Assembly: GCA_028274885.1 (NCBI GenBank)
Contig: JAQCMX010000048.1
Coordinates: forward strand, 1 to 21,946
Reading direction: 5' to 3'
Source: Haloarculaceae archaeon
Lineage (GTDB): Archaea; Halobacteriota; Halobacteria; Halobacteriales; Haloarculaceae
DNA: 21,946 bases
Shown: one piece after another, positions 14,976 to 21,946 of the stretch
How positions within the stretch are numbered: the first letter of the stretch is position 1
Layout: each line of letters opens with the position of its first letter
The notes under the pieces: model-generated
Database searches by the model: none
Seen by the model: only the letters and a program-made list of their open reading frames with translations
Told to the model about the DNA's origin: nothing
Made by a program: the position numbers and the translations under genes

Positions 14976-16232
14976 ATGTACGACGACGAACAGGAACTCG
15001 ACGATTCGTTTCTTTACCAGCTTGCACGAGAGGGACAGACGACCGAGATCGTCGCGTATATGAAACACTCCGAGCGCCCGGTCGTACGACGGCGTGCGGC
15101 CGAGGTTCTTGGAGACTTCGCTGACGTCCAGCGGTCGATCGACCGCGAAGAGATCGTCCGGGAACTAATAAACGCAGTCCTCAACGAGACCGACGACAGC
15201 GTTCGGGCCCGCGCTATCGATGCACTCTACCGCCACGGACGCGAGTCACTCGAACGCCTGATTACGACTCTCTCCGATTTTGACGCCAGCGAGACGCCCG
15301 ACTGGATGACAGCAAGCCACCTGACCGACTGGCTCGACGCCGACTACCCGGAGTTCAGGATGGTCGCTGCGACCACACTGGGGGAACTCGGTGACGAGCA
15401 TGTCATCTCACACCTCGTGACAGCGTTCGACGACGTGGATCCGCGGGTTCGGGAACGCGCAGTACGGGCCTGTGGCATCATCGGCGACGAACGTGCGGTC
15501 GATCCGATCGCGAAAAAACTCGACGACACGGACCCGCGCGTCCAGCGGGCGGCGGCAAACGCGCTGGCAGCGGTCGGGACCGAATCCGCACTAGAGGCGC
15601 TCATTCCGGCCGCCCGTGTCGACGACGAACAGGTCCGACAGATTGCGGTGACGGAGCTCAGCGGACTCGCCAGCACGAAGCCGCTGGTCGTACTCGTCAG
15701 GGCACTCGACGACCAATCGGAGACTGTCCGGCAGGCGGCGATCATCTCTCTCGTCGAGTTGATGAACCCACAGGAGGGGTCGGAGAGCGAGATCAGAGAG
15801 GTGGTCACAGAACAACTCGGTGAGGCGGACTCCCAGCAACTGATCCAACAACTGCTAGATATCATCGAGTCCAGCCCAAAGCTGACAGTCCAGCGCCGCG
15901 TCGTGTGGTTGCTCGGTAACGTCCTGGAACCGGACGACGAGGGAATCGAAGCGGTCCACGAGGGCTTGCTGGACGTGCTCGACGACAATCAGCTCGGAGA
16001 AATGGCCAAGGAGAGTCTCGTTCGCCTCGGGAGTGAGGATCTACAAAAGCGTCTTCAGGTTTTCGTCCAGAGCGAAGCGGGGTCCGACGATGCAATCGAG
16101 CGTGCGGAGGCGGTTCTCGATGAAATCGGGACCGAACAGATCAGCGAGGTCGTCCGCAACTCCGTCAACTACACCTACGTCCGCGAACCGGCCGACTACA
16201 CGGAAAAAAAACGGGACGAGGGCGGACCGTAG
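14976..16232 (+). CDS. HEAT-repeat protein (PBS-lyase type repeats)
   Basis: The 418-residue protein is built of short alpha-helical HEAT/PBS-lyase repeats that make a curved surface for binding other proteins. Repeats are plain: VVRRRAAEVLGDFAD, EFRMVAATTLGELGD, RVRERAVRACGIIGD, RVQRAAANALAAVGT and TVRQAAIISLVELM. The C-terminal 70 residues end in a charged tail (DYTEKKRDEGGP). Related haloarchaeal HEAT proteins sit in taxis and archaellum neighbourhoods (for example beside CheF in Halobacterium), but no such gene is seen here except the convergent HTR-like gene. TATA-like AATTAAGA (14951-14958) lies 22 bases before ATG 14976. Its stop is one base from the neighbour's stop. Confidence 0.88.
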   Translation: MYDDEQELDDSFLYQLAREGQTTEIVAYMKHSERPVVRRRAAEVLGDFADVQRSIDREEIVRELINAVLNETDDSVRARAIDALYRHGRESLERLITTLSDFDASETPDWMTASHLTDWLDADYPEFRMVAATTLGELGDEHVISHLVTAFDDVDPRVRERAVRACGIIGDERAVDPIAKKLDDTDPRVQRAAANALAAVGTESALEALIPAARVDDEQVRQIAVTELSGLASTKPLVVLVRALDDQSETVRQAAIISLVELMNPQEGSESEIREVVTEQLGEADSQQLIQQLLDIIESSPKLTVQRRVVWLLGNVLEPDDEGIEAVHEGLLDVLDDNQLGEMAKESLVRLGSEDLQKRLQVFVQSEAGSDDAIERAEAVLDEIGTEQISEVVRNSVNYTYVREPADYTEKKRDEGGP

Positions 16233-16233
16233 C

Positions 16234-17058
16234 TCACGAGTGAGATTCGAAGACGCTCCCATTGGCATTGATCTGCATATCAAACACCTGATCGAGGATG
16301 TTGACGGTCGATTCGGACTGGGTCTCGGGATTAAAATAGTAGTGTGAAAGTGCGCCGGCCCGTTCAGACCGGGAGGTAAAAAGGTGCAGAAAGTTGAACA
16401 CGTCCTGGAGTTCGAACTTCGCGATAATCTCGGGAAGGATATCGATCTCCATCGAGATTTTGCCGCTCGTCGACTCGTTTTCGTCCAGCACACGTGCGAC
16501 TGTTTCACCGAGGCTAGAGAGACCAAGACTCTTGTTTAACTGGACGACTTCGAGGGGAACAGTCGAGAAATCGATCCCATCGATGCCGGCCATGGGCTGG
16601 GATTTCGTCGTGATGATGATCGACCACGCCGGCCACTCGGAGAGTTCCTCGTCGAGGAGTTCGATTCGCCGTTTTGGGTTCGTGGTAACGAACAGACAGA
16701 CGTCGGCGGGCGCGAGAAAGTGGATCCGGGCGTTGTCCGCTCCGGTGCTTTCGAGTGGTGCATTGACAAGGATGTTCCCGGTCCTGCCGATGTCGTCCGC
16801 AACGTGGACACCGGATTCCAGCAGTGGTTCGACGTGCCCGAAGAGGTGATCTTTGAATGCCTGAATCATCTGCTCTTTGTCGTGCCCACGCTGTTCGGTC
16901 TCGCAGTACGGGCAGGACCAGGCCACACCGAAATCCTCCGTACGGATGTTCCGCTCGTAGTGTTTGATTAGGTGAGATTTTGCCGCTTCTGCGGTCGTCT
17001 CGTTGCTGGCAGACCAGGTGGAGAAATCGCAGTTGCGACAGCGCCAGCGATATACCAT
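16234..17058 (-). CDS. HTR-like protein (DUF7504 family) with two zinc fingers
   Basis: The 274-residue product has an N-terminal pair of zinc-binding motifs: CRNC followed by HLIKH, then CPYC followed by HLFGH. Next comes a RecA/KaiC-like region (about 85-270) that lacks a Walker A loop: ILVNAPLESTGADNARIHFL, VCLFVTTNPKRRIELL and WSIIITTKSQ, ending in VNILDQVFDMQINANG. Such proteins are annotated in haloarchaea as HTR-like and often lie near transducer or archaellum genes; a biochemical role is unknown. ATG 17058 follows a TATA-like ACTTATATC (17086-17094) by about 32 bases. It converges on the HEAT gene. Confidence 0.83.
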   Translation of the reverse strand: MVYRWRCRNCDFSTWSASNETTAEAAKSHLIKHYERNIRTEDFGVAWSCPYCETEQRGHDKEQMIQAFKDHLFGHVEPLLESGVHVADDIGRTGNILVNAPLESTGADNARIHFLAPADVCLFVTTNPKRRIELLDEELSEWPAWSIIITTKSQPMAGIDGIDFSTVPLEVVQLNKSLGLSSLGETVARVLDENESTSGKISMEIDILPEIIAKFELQDVFNFLHLFTSRSERAGALSHYYFNPETQSESTVNILDQVFDMQINANGSVFESHS

Positions 17059-17108
17059 CCCTCGATAGATCTTTGTGGCTGATTTGATATAAGTAATGTG
17101 TTCACGCT

Positions 17109-17188
17109 ATCGCGTCCGAACGGGGTCAGCCACGAGGCAGATACATTCACACAGCGTTCCGGTCCGACTGGCTGACATCGCGTCCAAA
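17109..17188. repeat. Direct and inverted repeats upstream of the HTR-like gene
   Basis: ATCGCGTCCGAA (17109-17120) recurs with one change at 17177-17188. Between the copies, GTCAGCCA (17125-17132) faces TGGCTGAC (17169-17176). The block fills the short gap upstream of the HTR-like promoter and after the GNAT stop, so it may be a control region or a transcript-end structure. Confidence 0.35.
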
Positions 17189-17211
17189 GCGGCGCGGGCG
17201 GCTATCCCTGC

Positions 17212-17856
17212 TCAGCCGTCGTGAATCGACCGCCGGAAGTGGACGAGTTCGTACCCTTTGTATCGGGAGCGCTCGATCTCGGTGTACCCGGCAGACCGGT
17301 ACAGTTTGACTGCGGCCGTCTGTCGGCGTGCGGTGGTTGCGAGCAGCAGATCGAAGCCAGCCGCGGCGGCGCGGCTCTCGAGGGCGTCGAGCAGCTGCCA
17401 CCCGTAGCCCCGTCCCTGGACGGACGGCGCGACGCGCATCCGGTGGAGTTCCGCGGCGCCGGAAACTGTGCGTTCGTCCTCGTAGCCGTCCTCGCTCGGG
17501 AGAAATCCGCCGGCAGCTACGAGCCATCCGTCGAAGGTGCGGAGTCGGTCGGGTCGTTCCGGAGCGTCTGGTGTGTCAAGACTGTCGTCTGAGCCCAGAA
17601 CCGCCTGTCGGGGACCCGAGAGCACACCGACCAGAAACGCCCCGCCAGCGTCGAGGTAGGTCGAAGTGATTGCACGGACATCCTCGTTGCCCGGGATATC
17701 GTCGGGATCGGTGCCGACATCGCGCAGTGCCCACCCGTCGAGGCAGACGACCGCCTCGCTGTCTCGGGGATCGTACTGTCGAAGCCGGAGAGCCGTGGCC
17801 CCCGATTCCGAACCACCCCGGCGCGTGTCGGCAGACCGGTCGGACGAGTCAGTCAT
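17212..17856 (-). CDS. GNAT-family N-acetyltransferase
   Basis: GNAT enzymes pass acetyl from acetyl-CoA to amines on proteins or small molecules. The coenzyme A site is visible as LHRMRVAPSVQGRGYGWQLL (QGRGYG loop), followed by ALESRAAAAGFDLLLATT, and the C-terminal LYRSAGYTEIERSRYKGYE is typical. The middle (DSLDTPDAPERPDRLRTFDG) is an acidic loop longer than usual. I place the start at ATG 17856, one base after the GlmU-like stop, rather than the GTG at 17868 inside it; this gives 214 residues and close co-transcription. The acceptor is unknown; a sugar-nucleotide or surface-sugar link is suggested only by the neighbour. Confidence 0.85.
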   Translation of the reverse strand: MTDSSDRSADTRRGGSESGATALRLRQYDPRDSEAVVCLDGWALRDVGTDPDDIPGNEDVRAITSTYLDAGGAFLVGVLSGPRQAVLGSDDSLDTPDAPERPDRLRTFDGWLVAAGGFLPSEDGYEDERTVSGAAELHRMRVAPSVQGRGYGWQLLDALESRAAAAGFDLLLATTARRQTAAVKLYRSAGYTEIERSRYKGYELVHFRRSIHDG

Positions 17857-17857
17857 G

Positions 17858-19051
17858 TTATCGGTCACGCGAAACCTGTTCTCCGGGGGTCGTCTGGGCC
17901 CCTTTCGAGAGTGTCACACCCGGATCCAGGCTAGTGTTGATCCCTGTTTTCACGCCGTCACCGACGACGACGCCGAACTTACGACGCCCCGTCGAGACAC
18001 GTTCGCCTTTGACCGTTATCGAAATCTCCGCGTCGTCGTGACGGAGATTGGCCACGTTCGTCCCCGCGCCGAGATTGACGTTGCGTCCGAGGACGCTGTC
18101 ACCGACGTACGAGAGGTGTGGCACGTTCGTCTCTGTCATGACGACGCTGTTTTTGACCTCGACGCCGTGCCCGATGTGGACGTCCTCGCCGAGAAGGGTG
18201 TGTCCGCGGATGTAGGCGTTCGGACCGACCGTCGCGCCAGCCCGGACACACGCGGGACCCTCGATCACGACGCCGGGTTCGATTGTCGCCCCTGCCTCGA
18301 CGACGACGCGGCCACGGACCGTTGCACCCGCGGCGATCTCCCCCTGCAGTTCCCGATCGAGTGTGGCAAGCGTCCGCTCGTTTGCTTCGAGCAGTTCCCA
18401 GGGGCGACCCACACCCAGCCACTCGGAGAGTTCGACGACGACGACATCTGTTTGCTGGATCATCCGTGCCACGACGTCGGTCAGTTCGTACTCGCCACGC
18501 TCAGATTCGGGGACGTCGAGCCACCCGACCGCCTCGCCGGGGAACACGTAAGCACCCGTATTGGCAAGCGAGGAGGGAGGGTCGTCTGGCTTTTCGGTTA
18601 TCGCAGTTGCGCGTGGCGAAGAACCCCCCTCGTCCGTCGAGAGAACGCCGTAGATCGCCGGATTGTCCACCCTGTAGGCCGCGATTGCGGGGCCCGTGGC
18701 GAACAGTTCCGCGATCCCTCCGCTGTCGTAGAGGTCGTCACCGTTGAGAACGGCAAACTCGCCATCGAGGTGCTCGCGTGCAGCCCGGACTGCGTCGGCC
18801 GTGCCCCGCTGTTCGGACTGCCGCGCGTAGGTGACGGCCACATCGCGGTAACTGTCCCCGAAGTAGCTCCTGACGTCCTCGCCGGCGTAGCCGACCACGA
18901 ACAGCAACTCGGTTGCGCCGGCCTCGACGGCTGCGTCGGCCGTATGTGCCACGAGCGGACGATCCGCGACCGGCAACATCGGTTTCGGACGGGACGCAGT
19001 CAGGGGTCGCATTCGCGTGCCCTCTCCCGCAGCGAGAATGACTGTCTGCAT
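17858..19051 (-). CDS. Bifunctional sugar-1-phosphate nucleotidylyltransferase / acetyltransferase (GlmU-like)
   Basis: The N-terminal half activates a sugar-1-phosphate with a nucleoside triphosphate: LAAGEGTRMRPLTASRPKPM (6-25), RGTADAV (82-88), metal-site NGDDL (103-107) and ITEKP (151-155). From about residue 237 a left-handed beta-helix made of hexapeptide turns (GATVRG, VVIEGP, VRAGATVGP, LGAGTNVANLRHDD, KTGINTSLDPGV) suggests an acetyltransferase half, as in archaeal GlmU-type enzymes making UDP-GlcNAc. Its 397 residues fit that archaeal type. The exact sugar and nucleotide cannot be fixed from sequence, so I give no symbol. ATG 19051 has no clear TATA-like box. The GNAT gene follows one base after. 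Confidence 0.9.
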   Translation of the reverse strand: MQTVILAAGEGTRMRPLTASRPKPMLPVADRPLVAHTADAAVEAGATELLFVVGYAGEDVRSYFGDSYRDVAVTYARQSEQRGTADAVRAAREHLDGEFAVLNGDDLYDSGGIAELFATGPAIAAYRVDNPAIYGVLSTDEGGSSPRATAITEKPDDPPSSLANTGAYVFPGEAVGWLDVPESERGEYELTDVVARMIQQTDVVVVELSEWLGVGRPWELLEANERTLATLDRELQGEIAAGATVRGRVVVEAGATIEPGVVIEGPACVRAGATVGPNAYIRGHTLLGEDVHIGHGVEVKNSVVMTETNVPHLSYVGDSVLGRNVNLGAGTNVANLRHDDAEISITVKGERVSTGRRKFGVVVGDGVKTGINTSLDPGVTLSKGAQTTPGEQVSRDR

Positions 19052-19127
19052 ACCGTGTCCAAGTCACGCGAGGACGAAAGGCGTACCGCTCGCGAGTTGT
19101 GCCTGGTCGCTCCGGTGCCCGGCACGA

Positions 19128-19295
19128 TCACCGGCGCTTTCGACCTCGCCGCGCGGAGACAGGAGCCCGGTCTTCAAAGGAGCGTTCACAGCTCGGACAC
19201 AGGCCCTGTTCGAAGAAGACGGTCGGTCCTTCCCTGGTTTCGGGGTTCCAGCGGACGATGTAGCCACAGTAGTGACACTCGGTCGCCTTCTGCAT
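19128..19295 (-). CDS. Small zinc-ribbon protein
   Basis: A 55-residue protein with two CxxC pairs, CHYCGYIV and CPSCERSF, 26 residues apart, a likely zinc ribbon, followed by a very basic tail (SARRGRKRR) that could touch nucleic acid. The frame is open upstream, but the ATG at 19295 (MQKATE) is favoured because ATTATGAT (minus strand, 19319-19326) lies 27 bases away. Family not recognised with certainty. It is divergent to another tiny zinc-ribbon gene. Confidence 0.7.
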   Translation of the reverse strand: MQKATECHYCGYIVRWNPETREGPTVFFEQGLCPSCERSFEDRAPVSARRGRKRR

Positions 19296-19318
19296 ACGCG
19301 GTGATGTGTGGGGACGGA

Positions 19319-19386
19319 TCATAATCGTGTCGGAGCTATCGCAACCGCCCGGGACGGGGTTTGGACCCCACAACTTAATTTATATC
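19319..19386. promoter_or_regulatory. Divergent promoter region of two zinc-ribbon genes
   Basis: ATTATGAT on the minus strand (19319-19326) serves the gene starting at 19295. AATTTATATC on the plus strand (about 19377-19386) serves the gene starting at 19405. Both spacings predict leaderless messages. Confidence 0.5.
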
Positions 19387-19404
19387 GCGGGAAAAAAGAG
19401 ATAT

Positions 19405-19563
19405 ATGAGGTTGCAACACGACTGTCCGGAGTGTGGTGCTGAGACGTTTTATCGTTCAGCAAGCACGATGGTCCAGCTTGGCGAGAAGGTCAAGTGGGCC
19501 TGTACCGACTGTGACCACGGTTTTGTCCGGATCAACGGCGCCGTGGACACAGGCACCGTCTGA
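19405..19563 (+). CDS. Small zinc-ribbon protein, DUF7838-like
   Basis: A 52-residue protein: MRLQHDCPECGAETFYR, then LGEKVKWACTDCDHGFVRI. The two CxxC pairs and LGEKVKW stretch match a family of tiny haloarchaeal zinc ribbons that I know as DUF7838; function unknown. The frame extends upstream to 19306, but the ATG at 19405 lies about 23-26 bases after a TATA-like box. The response-regulator gene begins two bases after the stop, so the two are almost surely on one transcript. Confidence 0.85.
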   Translation: MRLQHDCPECGAETFYRSASTMVQLGEKVKWACTDCDHGFVRINGAVDTGTV

Positions 19564-19565
19564 CG

Positions 19566-19949
19566 ATGGGGGACCGGATCGATGTCCTGGTGGTGGACGA
19601 GGATCCCGACCTCCTCGATCTGACAGGGACGTTCCTCGAGCGCGAGAGCGACCGGATCGGCGTCGAAACCGAACGAAGTGCCCGCGAGGCCATCGACCGG
19701 ATCGACGAGGAGGGGTTTGATTGTGTCGTCAGCGATCTCAGGATGCCCGAAATGGACGGTGTAGCGCTGTTCGAAACCGTGGCGGAGGGGCATCCAGACC
19801 TGCCCTTTTTTATTTTCTCGGCTGCGGCCGACAGTGACCATGCCGCACGAGCGATGGCAGCTGGCGTGAACGAGTGCGTCCAGAAGGGTGCGGGCACGGA
19901 GCATTACAGGGAACTGGTCGAACTGATCGAGGACGCTGTCGGTGCCTGA
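19566..19949 (+). CDS. Single-domain response regulator (CheY-like receiver)
   Basis: A 127-residue receiver domain and nothing more, so output must come through protein contacts. All key residues are present: acidic pocket D11, E12 and D13 (VVDEDPD), phosphate-accepting D57 (VVSDLRMPEMDG), switch Ser S85 (FIFSAA) and Lys K107 (VQKG). The start is the ATG two bases after the upstream zinc-ribbon stop. No histidine kinase is in the window, so its partner is unknown. It may serve taxis or a phosphorelay; the adjacent zinc ribbon could be its co-factor by linkage only. Confidence 0.93.
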   Translation: MGDRIDVLVVDEDPDLLDLTGTFLERESDRIGVETERSAREAIDRIDEEGFDCVVSDLRMPEMDGVALFETVAEGHPDLPFFIFSAAADSDHAARAMAAGVNECVQKGAGTEHYRELVELIEDAVGA

Positions 19950-19997
19950 GCCGCGTCGGATCGGGGGCCACTTCTGGACGGAGCCAAACTGATCAGA

Positions 19998-20345
19998 CTA
20001 CCAGCCACAACGAAACCGCCATCTGTTCTGTATCGGGGTGGTAGGCTTCCAGGACTGTGATAGCCGTTTACGACATACGTCGGCTTTCCCCCCGACGGAC
20101 CCAGCGGTAACGAGAAGGCCCGTCGGGAGTTCGCTCACACACTCGCGACAGTATCGGTACCCCGGGTCGTTGCGGGTCTCACAGATCGGACAGATGATGC
20201 CGTCGCCAATGGTGTCTGCCACCCGGTCGTCGGTGCGTGTGTCTGCCTCGGCGTTCCCTGTCGCAATCGCGCGTTTCGGGCCCTCTGTAAATCGCGAACG
20301 GGTGTGTGATACTGTTGGCTGTAACTGATCCACGATATTCGCCAT
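19998..20345 (-). CDS. Zinc-ribbon protein, unknown function
   Basis: The 115-residue product from ATG 20345 has one zinc ribbon in its middle: ICPICETRND then YRYCREC (C52, C55, C66, C69). The N-terminal part (QPTVSHTRSRFTEGPKRA) is polar. The C-terminal 45 residues (ending RWRFRCGW) look less protein-like, so the true end may have been shifted. The frame is open further upstream, but that stretch is antisense to an sdhA fragment, so the ATG at 20345 is the natural start. The sdhA fragment lies where its promoter should be, and no good TATA-like box is seen, so expression is doubtful. Confidence 0.55.
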   Translation of the reverse strand: MANIVDQLQPTVSHTRSRFTEGPKRAIATGNAEADTRTDDRVADTIGDGIICPICETRNDPGYRYCRECVSELPTGLLVTAGSVGGKADVCRKRLSQSWKPTTPIQNRWRFRCGW

Positions 20346-20375
20346 CACGTGGTGGCGAAATTCTTGAAAGACGCA

Positions 20376-20515
20376 CAGCCAGTAGACTACGATATCAAGA
20401 CGGGCGAGGTTGCCGGCTTCTACGGCAGCGACGGCGTCATCCTCGCGACCGGCGGCCTCGGGCAGGCGTTCGACCACACCACCAACGTCGTCGCCATCCG
20501 CTCGGGTGACGGCGG
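20376..20515 (+). pseudogene. Fragment of succinate dehydrogenase flavoprotein subunit (sdhA)
   Basis: A reading frame open from about 20349 contains YDIKTGEVAGF, then DGVILATGGLGQAFDHTTN and AIRSGDG. This is the middle of the FAD-binding region of a haloarchaeal SdhA, which normally runs DGVILATGGxGQxxDHTTNAVxNTGDG. Only about 47 residues of some 600 are present; nothing SdhA-like precedes or follows, and the last part has drifted (VVAIRS in place of AVANT). It has no start or stop of its own and abuts the start of the divergent zinc-ribbon gene. It is a stranded piece left by recombination or deletion. Aspartate oxidase and fumarate reductase share the fold, but the DHTTN text favours SdhA. 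Confidence 0.75.
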
Positions 20516-20599
20516 CGGGAAATGTCACCATACTTACGGTTACGGTCCCGCGGTCTCAACCGCTGGCATCCGGGCAACGGCGTCAGTCTGTGTCGCCGC

Positions 20600-21946
20600 T
20601 CAGTCTCTGGCGTCAAGCTGGGTCTGTTCGTCGAGTGCCTGCAAGACCGGGTAGTCAGCCGTCGTGCCCCACACGCCATTGGAGCCGAACATATTGTTCA
20701 ACGCTCCGCTGCCCGTCATATCCGCGGTCGTGAGACCGGTGCCGCCGTCGGAACTGGACTGTCCGGTCGTACCCGTATCCCAGTAGGAGTCCGTCACGTT
20801 GTTGACGCCTCTGTCTCTGGTATCGCCGACCAGCCCCCCCACGTAGCTTGCCCCACTGCCTCCAGTGACCTCACCCACGGCAAACGACGTTTCAATCTGG
20901 CCTTTATTCAGCCCGACCAGACCGCCTGCCCGATTCCCGCTGGCGCTGACATCACCTGTAGCGTACGAGTCGGTGATTGTTACTGGGTTCTCGTACCATG
21001 AGATTCTGTTATGCCCGGCGAGACCGCCCACACGGTTTTCTCCGTCGACATCGCCTGTAGCGTACGACTCAGTGATATTGCCGTAGTGGCTCCCGACGAG
21101 ACCGCCCGTATAGTACTCGCCGCCCGTGACATCGCCCGTGGCATACGAGTGAGTGATATTGCCGAAACTGTTACCAACAAGACCACCTACGTCCCAATCT
21201 GTACCCGTAACGCTGGCCTCAGCGGACGAGTCGATAATCTCGCCGCCCCCATCGATGCCGACGAGACCGCCCACACCCTTGTCGTTGCCTTCGACACCGC
21301 CCTCGGCGGACGAGTCAGCAATCGTACCCGTGTTCTCTCCGACAAGCCCGCCGATGGACTTGTTGTTGCCCTTGATAGTCCCGCTGACGGACGAGTCCTG
21401 AATTGTCCCGTCGTTATCCCCGACAAGCATTCCGGCTTTGCTGTAACCGCCGGAGCCGGTGGAGTTGACAGTGGCACCATCCACGATAACGTTGCTCACG
21501 GTTCCCCCCCAGTTTGCACCAATAAATCCGACATCCCTTGCACCGGTGACTGTGAAGTTGGTCACGTCGAGATTCTTTACAACCCCCTTTTGTCGTAGGA
21601 TACCGATGAATCCTGCTTTGGTGTTGGAGGGTGCATCTATCTTTATACCTCGAATTTCGTGTCCGTTGCCGTCGAGGGTTCCCTTGTACTCACCGTTGAT
21701 CTGGTGACCAACGGAATTAAACATCTCGTCGTATCCAGGCGAGTTCGGCGTGTAGTCGTGCTGGAGCGTGATGTCCTCGTCATTTTCTAGTTTTGCGCGG
21801 AGTACGGTCCAGTTGCCCTGTGCCGGGGCCTCGGACTGTTTGACATCGAACTGTTTGAGTCTGGTGGTCAGGCCACCGTCGTCGGCCTGCCAGACAACGG
21901 CCCCTGTTCCGGACTCCAACACGTCGATGGTGATTCGCTCGCCGGC
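20600..21946 (-). CDS. GLUG-repeat surface or secreted protein, 5'-partial
   Basis: The frame runs off the window edge, so the N-terminus and any signal peptide are missing. Counting from a TTG at 21922, about 440 residues are seen. A leading region carries GEYKGTLDGNGHEIRGIKI, typical of proteins with GLUG motifs. From about residue 163 to 388 come eight units of the type GGLVGxxxGxIxxSYATGDVxG, forming a beta-helix-like stack of the sort used by adhesins. After SYWDTGTTGQ the protein ends with DYPVLQALDEQTQLDARD. No membrane helix or PGF-CTERM anchor is at the C-terminus, so it is either free or anchored by the missing N-terminal part. Binding partner unknown. Confidence 0.9.
   Translation of the reverse strand, partial: AGERITIDVLESGTGAVVWQADDGGLTTRLKQFDVKQSEAPAQGNWTVLRAKLENDEDITLQHDYTPNSPGYDEMFNSVGHQINGEYKGTLDGNGHEIRGIKIDAPSNTKAGFIGILRQKGVVKNLDVTNFTVTGARDVGFIGANWGGTVSNVIVDGATVNSTGSGGYSKAGMLVGDNDGTIQDSSVSGTIKGNNKSIGGLVGENTGTIADSSAEGGVEGNDKGVGGLVGIDGGGEIIDSSAEASVTGTDWDVGGLVGNSFGNITHSYATGDVTGGEYYTGGLVGSHYGNITESYATGDVDGENRVGGLAGHNRISWYENPVTITDSYATGDVSASGNRAGGLVGLNKGQIETSFAVGEVTGGSGASYVGGLVGDTRDRGVNNVTDSYWDTGTTGQSSSDGGTGLTTADMTGSGALNNMFGSNGVWGTTADYPVLQALDEQTQLDARD
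20759..21436 (-). repeat. Array of GLUG repeat units inside the surface protein
   Basis: Eight related coding units of roughly 20-35 residues, each centred on GGLVG or a variant (GMLVG, GGLAG), with SYATGDV or SSAEG between them. The best-matching adjacent units (about 21046-21190) are close in DNA sequence as well (GCATACGAGT/GCGTACGACT), so unit number could change by recombination. Confidence 0.7.

Noticed and set aside
17666..19324. Long plus-strand ORF of 552 codons
   Set aside because: It is antisense to the GlmU-like and GNAT genes, whose motifs are clear; its own text is rich in Arg and Asp with no fold pattern, as expected of a shadow frame in GC-rich DNA.
19998..20531. Longer 177-codon form of the zinc-ribbon gene
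   Set aside because: The added N-terminal part is antisense to the sdhA fragment, so the ATG at 20345 is preferred.
20759..21436. CRISPR-like array
   Set aside because: The repeats are in frame, vary in length and encode GLUG motifs, so they are protein repeats.

Overview
The window reads as chromosomal DNA of a halophilic archaeon (class Halobacteria). Proteins are strongly acidic, codon third positions are rich in G and C, and many genes have an archaeal TATA-like box about 22-30 bases before the start codon with little or no leader. Several families are typical of haloarchaea: a Bat-type regulator with a C-terminal HTH_10, an HTR-like/DUF7504 protein, tiny two-CxxC zinc proteins (DUF7576- and DUF7838-like) and a GLUG-repeat surface protein. 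The genus cannot be fixed from sequence alone.

Layout. 1-1413 (+) is the 3' part of a GAF/Bat/HTH_10 regulator. 1797-3044 (-) is glyA. 3185-3950 (+) holds an 81-residue two-helix membrane protein and a NUDIX hydrolase. 3961-4625 (-) is a zinc-ribbon/four-helix membrane protein broken by a one-base frameshift in a C run. 4704-5644 (-) is a two-gene toxin-antitoxin-like pair (RHH then PIN) with a palindrome at its promoter. 5752-9522 (-) is carB, which carries an extra C-terminal domain of about 188 residues. 9714-9944 (-) is a small winged-helix-like protein. 10163-13376 (+) is an envelope-type cluster: LemA, a 24-codon leader ORF overlapping a secreted/membrane protein, an undefined stretch, and another membrane protein. 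13386-13571 (-) and 13682-14854 (+) are a small zinc protein and a stand-alone divergent trpB, reading away from each other. 14976-17058 is a convergent pair, a HEAT-repeat protein and an HTR-like protein. 17212-19051 (-) is a GlmU-like nucleotidylyltransferase followed by a GNAT acetyltransferase. 19128-19949 has two tiny zinc-ribbon genes fired divergently, one of them followed closely by a single-domain response regulator. 19998-20345 (-) is another zinc-ribbon protein whose upstream flank is a stranded piece of succinate dehydrogenase flavoprotein (sdhA). 20600-21946 (-) is a GLUG-repeat protein that runs off the window.

How the genes work together. The housekeeping genes (glyA, carB, trpB, glmU) serve one-carbon, pyrimidine/arginine, tryptophan and cell-surface sugar metabolism, but each stands apart from its usual operon partners within this window. 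The accessory signal lies in the RHH-PIN pair, the LemA/membrane cluster, the HEAT/HTR-like pair (a likely signalling or motility accessory, by family association only), the many small zinc proteins and the surface adhesin. I did not see a clear new defence system. The least ordinary features are the CarB extension, the leaderless 24-codon ORF coupled to a membrane protein, the active-site changes in TrpB, and the two broken loci (zinc-ribbon/membrane frameshift and sdhA fragment). No tRNA, rRNA, CRISPR array, insertion sequence or integrase was found.
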